NCBI GenBank assembly: GCA_028564675.1
Contig: JAOVVO010000074.1
Location: 62,001 to 126,000, forward strand
Length of the DNA stretch: 64,000 nt
Direction of reading: 5' to 3'
DNA from: Onchocerca lupi
Taxonomy: Eukaryota > Nematoda > Chromadorea > Rhabditida > Onchocercidae
Position 1 is the first letter of the stretch. Each line of letters starts with the position of its first letter. A model generated the notes under the pieces. It was given only the letters and a program-made list of their open reading frames with translations. It was not told where the DNA came from and searched no databases. The translations under genes and the position numbers were made by a program. This document shows positions 39,019 through 52,500 of this stretch, in pieces.

Positions 39019-40459
39019 TTGAATGAAATCATCAATTATAAAATAATCATTAATGAACATTCCCCGAATCTTTTCATATAATATCGAGAATGAGGCAAAG
39101 ATAACTAAAAAAGAAAGAAGAAAGATAATAGATGGAAAATAGCACGATGTAAGAATTGATAACCTCTTCGTAACCTAAGAAACCTGCCAACTTACACATT
39201 CATTATCAGCAGATGCTACTACCATCTTGGCATTCATTCCCTTTCCGACCGATTCGTGATAGGTTACGAAGTTTTTTTTTGACATTCCCATGAATGTGAA
39301 TTGCAGCGCAATTGCGTCAAAAAACAATTGTTGAGAAGAAGACACTTCTGCTCAAGTAAAGTGTTGTTTTGCATGTATTTACTATCAGGAATATCTTCAA
39401 TTTAATCTCTTCCATGCTTCATGTTCGCAACTCTTGCGATTCATTATACAAAAGTTAATTTGGAAAGAGATGTCTTGTGGATTAGGTAAATAGTATGAAT
39501 GGGTAGGAAATTACGCTATATGAATGCGTCATTGCATCAATGGAATTTATGGACTAGAGCAAGTTTCCTTCTCATATTGTGGTGAATGTCATCGTTATAT
39601 TCCAAGTAATTGTACGGTGATTCCTCTAATAGCGAGGCAAAAATTTGTATTGCATTCCGAATAGATTATTCGAGAAATAGGAAATGTTGCGACATATTTT
39701 AATAAAAGATCAAGAAATACTTTAAATTTCTGCGGAAAAATAAAAGTTACGAGAAAGAATGTTGGAAAAATAAAGTCTGAAACAATTTTTCAAAAAAGCT
39801 GCAAGGAGCATTCTAAAATAACCTTGACAAATAAAATAATGTTTGAAAGGAAACCACCCAACCACTTTCTGAGATACTTGAAGAATTGCACAGTTCAAAC
39901 TCACAACTGGATAAAATTAGCACTGAACAAAGTAAAATGCAAATTTATGAAGCAATGTGGAAAAACCTTAAATAACATTACAATAGTATGAAAAGTAAAA
40001 TAATTTATCCTCGCTGAAAATAATCTGATACATTATATTGTATTTCATACATGAGATGCGCGGTATCATGTATTTCGTAGTATATGTCGTATAAAATAAT
40101 TCACTATATTTCTAATTTTTGCTAATCATGACTCTTCCCTTTTAAGAAAATGAGTTTCTGTAGGTAATAGTGTATTTGTGGAATTTGGTGAATGTTTGAG
40201 AAACGTTCGCAATAAGAATATAGTAATAAGTGGATAAGGGATGACAGTATCGTAAATATCTTCCCGAAATGTTTGATCGACAACGCATCATATTACTGAC
40301 TGAAAGCGGCATTCTCTTTCAAAAAAATTACAAACAAGAAAATACAATGTGAAAAAATAAAAATACAATTTAATCTGTACAAGCGAGGTCGTTCCTATTC
40401 TTCTTTTTGGTTTGCATTAGCAAAATATTATTTGAACTAGATAACAACACAAACAAATT
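39019..40459. other. Spacer between REXO2 and CDC37
   Basis: Both flanking genes run on the minus strand. No coding potential was seen; a 60-codon minus frame at 39722-39904 is unsupported. This is where a promoter or an operon spacer for CDC37 would lie. Confidence 0.5.
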
Positions 40460-41545
40460 TTACGTATGCGGGATAAAAATATTCTTTTTATACCAATTCA
40501 GTTCTTGAATACTTTCATAAATGTCACAAAGCGCTCGATGAGTATTTTTCTTTCGTGGCCTTCTCGCATATATGTTTGGGTACCATCGCTTCACTAACTA
40601 AAATATGCCTGCGAATGGACAAGAAAAAATGGCATATAACATAAAAAATACCAAGTAATCTTAACAAACAACAGAAATTTTCTCCGTATTAGAATATAAC
40701 CATACCTCTTTTATACTTGATACATCGATGATTCGATAGTGTAAATGCTTTTCAAGTGTAGGCATATATTTTCGTAGAAAATTTCGATCACAACCAACAG
40801 AATTACCGCCAAGAGGGCACATACCAAAATCAGTATGCTGTCGGATATATGTCAGTATCTGAAAACTAATCTTCAATTTTTGAACATATTAATAGAAAAA
40901 AAAACAAAAATATTGAACATGATAGGTCCAACAGAATAATAAGAATAAATCAGCGAACATTCATTCCATATTCCCATCTATTTTCTGGAATTATAGTTTA
41001 ATAGTTTTCCATGCTTTCGTTTTTCACAGCACTAATTGAAGTAACATTAACCACCTCATTCTCAGCTTGCTGCATAGTGATTTTACTAGATTGTATTCCC
41101 TGCAAAAGACCATTGGATGCAAATGTTGCTTTGCACCAATCATCCATATTTTCAAGAATATCTTTCGGTTGTGATATGATCAAATTAAGTCCTTCGTCGA
41201 CAATCTGAAAACTCATATTTTTTTGCCAACAATTCAAACCAAACTTTTAAATTACATCAATCACGAATATATATACGCGTATTATATAAGTTATTTTATA
41301 TTAATTGGAATACTAAATGCTAATTTTAAAATAAATGGAACACTAGAGATTCTTCTTTTTCTTTAAAAAAATCAACAATTTCAGACTTCAAACTTGAATT
41401 AAAAAGAAAAAATCCAAGTAATTACCGTCAAATCAGCTTCAGTAATAACACAAGCAATTTCAACGATTGTCTTACTGCTGACATCCAAACCTGTCATTTC
41501 GCAATCCATCCAAATGATACGTCGAGCTCGACCAGTTTGAGCCAT
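40460..41545 (-). CDS. Oligoribonuclease, DEDDh 3'-5' exonuclease (REXO2)
   Basis: Degrades very short RNAs (nanoRNA), in mitochondria and cytosol in animals. Exons: 41545-41426, 41204-41055, 40858-40706 and 40597-40460, phase-consistent, 186 aa. The DEDDh catalytic set is intact: Asp14 and Glu16 in IIWMDCEMTGLD, Asp114 in NSVGCDRNFL, and His161 and Asp166 in NTHRALCDIYES. The conserved HYRIIDVSSIKELVKRWYP block is also present. An in-frame upstream ATG would add 39 hydrophobic and aromatic residues (from 41662). That could be a mitochondrial leader or simply 5' UTR, because an acceptor-like acaaag ends shortly before the chosen ATG. The donor after exon 2 (gtggtt) was chosen because it matches family spacing. 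Confidence 0.95.
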
Positions 41546-42532
41546 AGCAATAATATCTTTGTTGAATATTAGATGGAAAATACCGACAAGCGCCGTTTCG
41601 AAGATATACAAGTTCCAAAATTGGAAAAAACAGTGATAATTCCTGAAAACGATGAACTGCACATCTTAATTTCGTCCAAGCGTATAGCGAATTTCACCGC
41701 TATCTTCTAAACAACAACATCCTAGTTATCCTATTATCTTTCTATTTGACGTGAGATATACAAAGTACAACTAATCCGGAGAATAGATGAAGATAGTCTA
41801 AACACAAAATATGCATGGTGTAACCAACTTCGATATCCATTTATCACAATGTAAGTCATCCAACTTTACTAACATTAACTACATTACACAATCTCACATA
41901 GCTCAAGCTATCCTCATCGCATCAATCACATTTTCTTTCATTCCAACCTCTTTTTACATTTCCTTCTTGATTGATTATTACGAACTTGATTAGCATTATT
42001 CCGAAATTTTATCGCATTTTTCAGTACTTGATCGGAATAAAAATTATTAGTTGACCCACATCTTATTCACATCAAATAAAATCCAATAAATCTTATGCAA
42101 TATGGTCTTTCAGAGGGAATAAAACGGTGAAGAAGCCAAAAGGGGAGATAAACCATTTGAGATTAAAAAAAAAAGAAAAAAAAAAACAATATACGAAAAT
42201 AACAAAAGACCCGAATTCGAAGATTCTCCTGTATAACAAGACATGAGCGTTGGAATAATCCAGAAAAAGGATGTAAATAGCTTAAGCTTGATTTAATAAC
42301 AAAATGAAGGAAAAAAGTCTTCAAAGAAATGAAGTTTACAAGAGAATAATTTCCAGCAAGATTTAGGAAAACATGTTCTTTTGCTTCCAATGCAACTTGA
42401 AAAATAATATTCACATTACAACAATGATCTGAGTAAATTCTATTCAAAAATAACTTAAAAGAAACAAAATCTTATTAACGATTCTAACAAATTTTATATG
42501 TTCAATATTTTCATCGTACAATAATGCAATCA
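41546..42532. other. Spacer between the MADF gene and REXO2
   Basis: Short frames only; the purine-rich tract at about 42164-42188 is low complexity. It separates two minus-strand genes. Confidence 0.5.
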
Positions 42533-44850
42533 CTATTTGGAATCAAATTGTATCTGTTGTGACAACCTAGAATTATCAAGCCAGTTCTGAATTTGAGCCT
42601 TCGCGATCGTCCTAGCATGCTCCGGAAGTGCGAGCATATCAGCTGTTACACTTAATGCAAATGCTTTGTCACCATCAATAGCATTCATATCACGCTGTTG
42701 CAGTGATAAACTTCTTGTGACTACTGTTGTTCGTCCTACTTCTCTGTGAGTACCTGGAAGTCATTTGGATATCTGACAAACTTATTATTTTTTAGCAACA
42801 TTTGGATCCTTTGTCTATTGGCTTATGGTGTTAAAATTCTGAAAACCATTTTTCAAAAGAAAGATCTTAATGTACAATATCACGTCTAAAAAGCAGATCA
42901 TCTAATAATCAGCGCTTGATTTATCCAGTTCTTTACTTTTATCAAACATAGATTTATTACCAATTTCTACCTTGCACTGTTTTAACATTAGTCATTCCTC
43001 CCGATAATAATACGGTAGAATATGGTGATTGATTCTGTGAGATACTATGTTGACCGTGCGAACCATCTATCAAATCATCCAAAAAGCCATCTTCGGATAA
43101 CTCCTCACTGTCATGTTTTCGCTTGATATTTTTTGAATAATGTCTAAAAAATTTGGTAATGTATCAATGCGTCATGGTAGAGTATTTTTTTAACCTAATT
43201 TAATGCCAAGTAAATTTTTCAATTTTTCTGTAAATTTTTTATTTGCGAAATGACTTTTGCATAAACATATTAAATGTATTTTGAACAGTCTTTTAAGAAA
43301 AAATATTAGTCTGGATAAGAATCAACGTTGCTTTCCAAATGCAAACATAACTTACGTAGCTCGATCATCTAAAAACGGATCAATCCACATCATTTGCGGA
43401 AACAGATCCCACTGTGACTCCTCCACTTCACTACCGTTTGCACTGGACATCCGTATCTTTCGTTTCTCTCTTACATAACGATCGCGCACCTTCTTCCATT
43501 GTTTATAAATAGAATTGATGTCTCCTAGAAAAGAGCTTAATGAATATGATCACGACAAAAGTTATCACTGAAAGAATGCAATAATATCAGAACTCCAATC
43601 TTTCATTAGAAAAAAAAAAAAAGAACCATGGTAAAATTGGAAAAGAATCTGTGGGACCTGGAAAATCCAAGTTTTTGATAATTTCAGCCCATGCTTGATT
43701 TCGACATTCGGAATGTCTATATTTGGGATCTCTGATATCATACAGACAGGGATGCTGCTGCACCTCTTGGATCAATGATAGCGAGAAGGTCGGGTCATTG
43801 ATCACGATATGATGCGGAGTCTGAAATTGATCAGTGACTGATTTCAAATGATCCACTTTCATTTTAACCATGCCAATTTATTTAACTATCCATCTCAATT
43901 CCTTTCTTCCCTTTGTTTTCTTGACTAGTAATAGAAACCGATAAAATAAAATACAAACTCCTCCAGGAGAAAGCATAACTCCTTTGCCTTCTTTAGCGCG
44001 GGCAAACTGTTGCTGTTGTCGATCAATCATATGTGGATCCAAAAAGGTCAAATGTTTGAAATATTGCCATCCAGTATGCTCTGTACCGTATTTCAACTTC
44101 TTCTTTTCCTTCCCATACTTGTCACGCAATTGCTTCCACCGATTATATAAAGTACGTGCATCACCTGGAAAATTATCAGCCCTCAACATCGATCAATTAA
44201 TTACTTTCACATATGCAAACAGCAACTAAAAAGTCTTTAACATTAATATGATAAAAATTAGGATAATATTTAGAATGAACAAATATTTCATCACGATTCA
44301 CATCATATATGTGCAGAAGGAAATCACAATTTTTCATTATAAATCGAATCATATCGAAGTGGAAGAAAATCAAGATTTGTCTAATGCCTCATATCACGTA
44401 ATACAATTAGTATTTACAATAAGATATAACTGTACATGTAGTATAATACTTGCAGTATGAAAATATTTGCAATAAATAAGAACAAGTAATGTAAAGGATA
44501 AAATTGTAACATATGAATAAATTCAATACCATCGAATTGCAATATGTGCACAAGTCGATTCCATACTTTGATCTTATGATCCGCTGAGCGATATAAACGA
44601 TCCTTAGAATCATAGAGACATCGGCTACTACGGACAGCTTCGATTAGACGTAAATTGAAAGAGCACGGTTCTGGTTCTTCTATTGAATGATTTAGCACTC
44701 TTCTGAAATCAGGAAAATCTTAACTTTCTCTATTTAGTCGGAAAAAAAAATTAAAAAAAAAATTAAAATTTACAAAAATGTAACTTACACCGACAAATCT
44801 GCCTCAATTTCCTCCTCATAAGCGGGTGACGAGGAGTGACCACTCTCCAT
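42533..44850 (-). CDS. Double MADF domain protein with C-terminal BESS motif
   Basis: Probable DNA-binding transcriptional regulator. Exons on the minus strand: 44850-44789, 44702-44530, 44164-43959, 43820-43658, 43524-43356, 43143-42971 and 42753-42533, phase-consistent, 388 aa. MADF-1 (about residues 30-125) reads FNLRLIEAVRSSRCLYDS ... IKVWNRLVHILQFDG ... LYNRWKQLRDKYGKEKKKLK. MADF-2 (about 155-255) reads FSLSLIQEVQQHPCLYD ... AWAEIIKNLDFPG ... YKQWKKVRDRYVREKRKIR. MADF is a Myb/SANT-like helical fold. The C-terminus (about 343-375) carries ALSVTADMLALPEHAR, resembling the BESS interaction motif that often accompanies MADF. Two MADF domains in one chain are less common than one. It starts 180 bases from, and divergent to, mL20. 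Confidence 0.92.
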
Positions 44851-45029
44851 ATGTTACTTCACAACGTGATGTATTTCCATTTAATCACTCACTTAAATAT
44901 ATCTGCAAAAATTTTATGCGGCCCTCAATGATAATAGCTTATCCGGCAGCAAACCTAATATCAGTATCATTTTTAGGAATATGGTTGTAGAATTGATGGA
45001 ATGTTTGTGACTGATTTGATTAAAGTAAG
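44851..45029. promoter_or_regulatory. Short divergent promoter region
   Basis: Only 179 bases separate the start codons of the minus-strand MADF gene and the plus-strand mL20 gene, so both promoters and 5' UTRs must fit here or overlap. No TATA box or known motif was identified. A possible trans-splice acceptor (gattaaag) ends just before the mL20 ATG. Confidence 0.55.
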
Positions 45030-46067
45030 ATGAGATCGAGTGGGATCAACTTTTTGCGTCGCATTATCAACAGCCCTTATCATCCATTCTACGTCAAAAC
45101 TAAACCAGACGTATGGCAGAAACGTGAACAGCTAAGGAGATTTGTTGCTGTATGTTTTACATTCGAAAATTTCTCCGTTGTAATAAAGCTATGGTGTGTT
45201 AGAGCATGCTAAATTTATAGTAATATTAAAGAAGATTATGGCATCATTGAAATTCAGCGAAGTTATGATAATTTTGAGGCATGCTGGAATTATGATATTC
45301 TCTCACTCCAGTTTACGATAGATAATGATACTTTCTTGTAAAGAATGGATATGTAAAAGAACTCTGTTACGTATCATCAATTACTGATATATTTTCAGTG
45401 GCAATATGGTTTCCAACGAACTACTGTGCGAAGAGGTTTACGGAAGTTGAATAAATTATTTATATATCTGAACATGCAACGTGAAGATGCTCCAAAATTG
45501 GAGAAATTTGTAAGTTTTTTTCGGACAGCGATCAAGGCATTACATTCCTTTTTTGATACTTAAAACATCATTTATCGTAACTAACAAAGATTACAGTATG
45601 CAGAAGAACGGGTGAAGGCAGCTCTCGCTGAATATCATTTCGATTATGCGCCCTTTCGGAATATGCTTGCAAAAGCGCATATCTTATTAGATAATGTTGT
45701 TATTTCACAGCTTGCAATTTATGAACCGGAATCCTTCAAGGTTATTCTTCTATTTCTTGTAATAATTTGGTATATGTAGGTAGATATCTGAACTACATTA
45801 TGACAAGTGCATTTTAAATTGCGCCAGAAGTAATTAATTTTAAATTCATTTATCGATTAAAAATGATTTCATCAGAGCTTGGTTATGTTGACAAAGCAAA
45901 TGGCACTAGAAGATGGACGTCCAGTAATCGTGGATGAAGAGCAAAGGAATGTGCACACCGATCAATCATTATTTGGTACTCCATTTGAACATTCTAAAGT
46001 GTTCCCTCGGGGAGCTGCAGAAAATCATCAGAAACCTCCGAGGCCACTCAAGATTACGGAATATTGA
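45030..46067 (+). CDS. mrpl-20: Mitochondrial ribosomal protein L20 (bL20m)
   Basis: Large-subunit protein of the mitochondrial ribosome, bL20 family. Exons 45030-45149, 45399-45509, 45597-45740 and 45876-46067 are all phase 0, 188 aa. The core matches the animal bL20m pattern: a basic start (WQKREQLRRFVAWQYGFQR), LRKLNKLFIYLNMQRED, then YAEERVKAALAEYHFDYAPF, NMLAKAHILLDNVVISQLAIY and EPESFKSLVMLTKQMA. The last 40 residues are a polar extension ending KPPRPLKITEY. The basic N-terminus could act as a mitochondrial targeting sequence. Confidence 0.93.
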
Positions 46068-46561
46068 GTTCACTATGTAAAATTTAGTCTTTTATCTCAG
46101 TCACTTCCGTTTCTGCCTATTATAAATGATATCTTTAGTCTAGATTATTTTTGCTGTTGATATCAAATGACGATCTAAAGTTGATGCTTGTGATCCTTGA
46201 AAGTTGGACATTATTTTTATTCCTTCATTTCATGTTTGTAATGAGAAAGTAGCACAAATTTATTATAAAGATAGATAGTGCAGAATAACATAATAAAGCC
46301 ACCAAAGGAAAAAACAACGAATTTCATAGTGCACAAGAAAAAAATAGGATGAAATATAGCTTCCAAATTTCGATAATGGATTTGGTTATATATTTATATT
46401 GAAAATCTAGAATAATAAAGACATAAAATTATCCTCAAATAATCCGTATTTTTGGATAATAGATATAATTTGGTTATTTTTGAAAAAAATCATTTTAATT
46501 ATCTCCGAATGAACTGATGGTATGTTGAGGTCAGCGATCTGGATTCTGCAAATATCAACAA
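46068..46561. other. Convergent spacer between mL20 and WDR33
   Basis: Holds the two 3' UTRs; several aataaa-type strings are present. Nothing coding was seen. Confidence 0.55.
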
Positions 46562-49500
46562 CTAATAAGCTCCTCTTCGAATTCGATTTCGGCCTGTGCC
46601 TCGTCGCACTAATCCACCTCCAGTATGTTGATGTAGATAGGGCGGGTACTGCTGTTGATGATGTTGAAGGCGATCATCAAAATCGCCAACGGGACAATTG
46701 AATTCATAACGCATTGGCATTGGCTGACCAGGTCCAACTCTGCCACCTCTAGCTTCATTCATACTTGGCATCCAAACACGCCGTCGAGTTTGGTTACCTT
46801 CGAAATGACCATCAAAATTTTCGTCCTAAACATCACTTAAATTTTTTATGTATTCTTCAGAACTGTCAAAGCGATTCTGAATTGTATAGCTTGTACAGTC
46901 TTTAAATTCATTCGAAACAAAAGCCAGTTCGAAAATGATGCTAAATAAATCTTTCGGAGTTTGAACAATAAATAGACCTGTTTGGTAGCGACCGACGTGC
47001 GTGGCTGAGGCCTCCTGCGAGGATCACGTACTTGAGTTCCGGATGCAGGTCCTCCTGATCTATCGTCATCCCCATTTCTGGCCATATTTCCTCGAGATCC
47101 ACCCCTTCTTACACGAGGATCATGTATTCTCATTTCGCCTAAAAATACATATAACAGCTATAAAATAAGACATATAAATAATTTTGAAAAAATCATTATT
47201 TTTCAAATGTAAATTGTCACGTTGAACGAAAACAACTCACGATGGTTACATACCTGTAGAAGGAGCATTTCTTGATATTTCATCGTTGTTTACTGACTTG
47301 CTATCTGATTGTGCACTAGATCGCCAACTTTGCGACTGTGAAGATGATGAGGGTTGCTGATTTCTTAGATCTACATCATTAGATGTATTGGTGTTATTTG
47401 TTGATAAAAGTGATGGCACTGGAAGAGAAGAAGATCCAGTACGATAATCTACATCCTAAAAAAAAAAATTAAAAAGGTTGATGGAACGCGAATAACAACT
47501 ACTACATAGCTAAACTTGATTTCTTATTTAGCTTATGAAAAATATTCCTATATACATGTACAGTCAATTTTCGAAAATATACCCTGTTTTGGGTGGATGA
47601 CGATGATGCAGTTGGTACAGGTGTAAGATTAGTCGGAATTGGTGGTGGCCAAATAAGTGGACCAATAGTTGGTGGCATGGGTAATGTTGGCAAAGGTATA
47701 CCAGCTGCTCCCATTTGCGCCACTGCCGTCAGTGCTGCAAAAAAAAAAAAAAAAAAAAATCAATAAAATGACAGGAGCTGACACGTTATAAGTGCAGTAA
47801 AAGTATTCAAAACTACAAATCAGAAAAAAATATAATAGCATTGGATTAGCATCTCAATAACACTCAAAGGTACAAACGATCTGCAAGACAAAAATTAAGG
47901 AAAGAAATTGCAGAGGCAATGGAGAAGAAATACAAAAAGTTCAACATTTGGACATTAGGAGGACTTAGTGAAGTTATATTACAGAATACGTTTATTTTCC
48001 AGCGATGGTTCTTCATCTTCCTTACATGAATTGGATGTTTAAATAAAGACTCTACGGATTTTTCAACATTTGTAGTATTAAACCAATATAACATGTAAGT
48101 GTCAAACTATGTTATCGCTTATAGTACTAACTAATATTACTGAAGAACTGACCTGGTTAAAATTATTACAACAAACAAAAAAACTTGCGAAAGAAAATTA
48201 AATGAAGACATACTTTGCACAGTCGGTACCAGAATGTTTGGCTGCGGAGTAATCTGTTGTATCACTGGTGGCTGAGATGCTGTTGGATTTGGCCACTGTT
48301 GCACAACCGCTGAAGCAGATGGTAGAGGTGGTGGCATTTGTAAGGGTACCGAACCAATTTCCTGATCTGATTCAGTGGGATGAGTGGCATTTTTCTGAGA
48401 ATGTATATTCCTGTCCTGACCAGGGCTGGGTGATCGGCCTTCTAAAAATTTGATTACAAAAAAGTATTGCAATTATTCGAAAAGGTTTGTTCGGAAATGA
48501 AGAATTTTTTAAAAAGCTAAAATTATAATAAACGAGGAGTATGAAAAGCTCAAAGAATTCACTGATTACCTTCTTCACGTTTTGAAGACAATAATGAGCG
48601 TGGTGGTGGTCCAAGCAAGGAAGCTTTGGATCTCCGAAATGTTCCTTCATCCGGAATCTCATCGGCATAATCATCGTTTCCAGACACTCCGGGTTTTGCA
48701 ACATTCCACATCCGTTCAAATTGCCGCTGAGCCTTCTTTGGTGGAGGCTGTTTGATCAAAGTTCTCTTTGCACCGATGTTCATCGTCTGAAGAAAAACGA
48801 TCACAAAATTGAGTATCATCTTTAAACTAATTGATTTACTCCTTTATTCTTCTAATTTAGTATTCCAACATGCTGATATCTAATTAAGCGGTAATTTGAA
48901 TGCGATTTCTAGTTATAACACTATTAGTGTGATCAAAAAATAAATTAAGAATGCATTTTCTCATCAACCATCATAACTCCTAAAATATTTTCACATTTTT
49001 AATATTTTTTCAATGGAAATGGTATTCATCCATTTACTTGTTGACGCGCATTTGGATCTTCTGGAAACAGCAAAGGTCCTCCAACCGGGGGACCGCCAAC
49101 AGTTGTTAGCGCATCTTTCTTCTGCATTCCTTGAAACACATCATCATCCAGACCCATACCTTCAAAAAATATATAATGAACAAAATTTAAATTTGAATCT
49201 GAATTCCACCATATCTCTGGTTTAACATATTTTTGCTTGAGATTATTTTATTCTTGTAAATAAATTCAACAGTACCTGGAATAACGGCGGTAAGCGGTTT
49301 TTCCTCGGCAGTTTCCGTTTTCGTTTCTTTTGCCGGCGTTGGTATGGACCCAGAAAATGATGATAATCCATAGATGTCATCTTGCGTATCACCTGGACGA
49401 TTTCGCGCCCAGAACTTCGTATTGTTATCATTAGAACCTCAAAAATATAACTGCAAGATCAGAATTTTAAAACTGGATTTTGAAGTTGGATTTTGTGAAA

Positions 49501-52500
49501 ATTCCGGACTTTTTTGTATTAAAAAAAATTCTTTACAATTAACAATGGAGAATGTCTAAAGGTTAAGCAATATTTGAATCATTATGTTACTTCAAAGAAT
49601 CTTCTCCATTTATGAATAAATACAACTTTGACTTAAAATGGGTTGAAGATTGAAGTACCTGATGCCAGGATATGACCCAAAGGATGCCATTCAAGTGTCC
49701 ATATAGCTTGATCATGAGCATGCTCCAAAAATCCAAGTTCCTTGTCATTATTTACTAGCCAATATGCTAATGAACCATCACCACCACCACTTACAAACAT
49801 ACCTTCATGAACCGGGTGCCAAGCTAATGCTGTAAAAAAGAATATGTATAAAATGTAAAGAAATTACGAATTTGAATAAAGTAATAGATTATGGAGAAAG
49901 TCAATTTGTAGAGTAAAAAGTATATGCTGGAAATTAACCTGTAACTTCTTTTTTGTGTCCCCTGTAAGTATGCATTTCACGCATCATTCTAATATCATAC
50001 ATTTTAATCAAGTGATCACGGGATCCTGTCAATAACCAATTTCCATTTTTATTCCATTGCACAGCCATTACCGAATTCTTATGATCATGTCTTAAAAGCA
50101 AAAAACAAAAAAAATCTCTGTTATTTACTGAACTTTGCAAAAATTTCAAAAAATTGTGCTAATAGCCACATATTAATTGTTTACAAAGCAGAAAATTTCA
50201 CATAAGCTTTTGTAGAAATTATTTTTTCAATTGAATATAGAAAAATTAAAATAAAAAACTTACAAAGTTGACAAACATTGTCCTGTTTTTGGATCCCATA
50301 ACTTCACCGGTTGTTGTGAATCACGTGATCCAGTGCATATCAAACCCTTTTGTGGATGCCAATCAACACTACGCACATCCGAACCATGGCCACGCAGAAC
50401 TCTTTCTTCAACACATCGAGCAAAATCCCAAATTCGAGCTGTAGCATCATCTGAGCCAGTTACCAATTTCACATCTGTGGGAGCAAAACTAAAAATAAAA
50501 AATCCAGTAAATCGGAACTCGTGATTCAGTCTCAAACTTTTTAAAATAAAATTTGATGCAAATTAGATGAATACATAATCAACCTGATAGATCGGATAGC
50601 TTCATCTTTATGTGCTTGATACATATGCACATTGTTCATATTCGGTTGCCAATATTTCACGAAACCATCATGATCTGCTGATACAAGCCACTGATCGTTG
50701 TGTGACCATTTTAGAGCGCGAATCGCTGTATCATGAGCCTGCAAGACCAACAACTATTTTATTTATTTATTTTTTTGATTTAATTCTCCTAACAATTATT
50801 CCCTTATTTAATTTAAATAAATTAATTTAATTTAAACAAATTGCATATATTTCATGAGCATAATATAAATTAATTGGAAGTGCTAAAAAACATCTGAATT
50901 CTCACCGATGAAGATAACAGTTCATACTAATAACTCCTTTTTTTTTTTTGAAATAGATTCTATTGTTTCGTGCAGCAAATAATAACGACCCTTGCTGCTT
51001 TTTTATAATCATAAAATTTGAAATTTCCGTTTTTTTTTTTTTTTTTTTTTTTGCCTAGATTAATGCATTCTAGCTTTTAATAAAATTTTTCTTTCATGTT
51101 CCAATTAATAACAATCCCTTTCAAATTTGCAGAATGCATAACAATCATTAACTTCGTACTCCGACTATATTATCTTTCATCAAATAGTAGAAGATATCAC
51201 AAAGCATATACTGACAATACTATTTCGAATTTCCTACTCAGTAAACTTTAAACTTGATCCTGAATAATTGGTTGACATGAACAATTCCTCGAGAGAGTAA
51301 AAAGCTATATGTACGTGAAGAAAATGCGGATACTTAAGTGGATGAGTCAATTATGAAAGCATAGATATTGAACTTTTACTGATAAAAAGGCATAGGCCCA
51401 CGCAATGATACTAGTACTTCTGATCAAATAGAAAAAATAATCCATAGTAAATACAAAAAAAAGAAAAAAGAGTAGTAGTTCCTTCTCCTCTATTCAAATT
51501 TGACAAAATCGTTTATTATATGAATGACTGCTGTAATAACATGTATTTACCGCGGTACTCTTAACCGCATTCACTTTAAAAGACCAAATAGCCAAGATAA
51601 AACTAAAACATATCATTGATTTGGTATATTCTTGTGTTGTGTAACATTCAAGATTTCTAATCATTCCATTCGTTACTTACCATCCTCATACTTTTTCAAG
51701 ACAATTTATTTGTCACTTGTCGTTAATGACACCTTACTAGTTCGTTAAGGATTTCTTTTATCTATTACATGTGCAAGACGGTACATTGCGTCAAATATTC
51801 TAACCCTTTCATGAGACATGCCAAGACATCCAAGCATTATACTGGGAAAAGTCAAATGTTTTTATTGAAAGGTTATTCTTAAAAAATGCGAGGTCGACTA
51901 CTAATAAGTGTAAATATTAAATATCATTAAAGAATACAAATTCATGGATTTTCACGACTGTTCAGTTGAGAAATAATGCTTCAAGAATTATAAACGAGCC
52001 ATTTTTTACTTATATATCTTTCTTCAACACTCACAAAAAACATCGTAACAGTGTCATCCCAGTTCCTGAGTAACACTGGTACTCTTCTTAACAAGACATC
52101 TAGAGCCCACATCATTTTATTTCAAAGAGAAAGAATTGCTTTATAGTTTCATCTACCCTCCCATAATTGCAGCAATTCACCAAATATAATCGGCACACTA
52201 AGTTGATCTGAACAAAATCTTTGAATAAATATAATTTTAAATAAATTTATGAATAAATATTAGTACTCGATTAGCCATTTCACCTTTCACAATGATGTAA
52301 AATAATTCAAACACCCACTCCTAAGAGCGATTTCGAAAAAGTGTAAAAAGTCAAAATGTGTTTTGAACAATGGATAATCGGAAATGGAATATTAAAAATT
52401 AGCTGTAAATTTATAGTTTTCATACTTTAGCATCCTACGGAATTTTAAAAGATCACTGATGGTTACTAATGTTTTAAAGAAGTCAGTCATTTGATGTATT

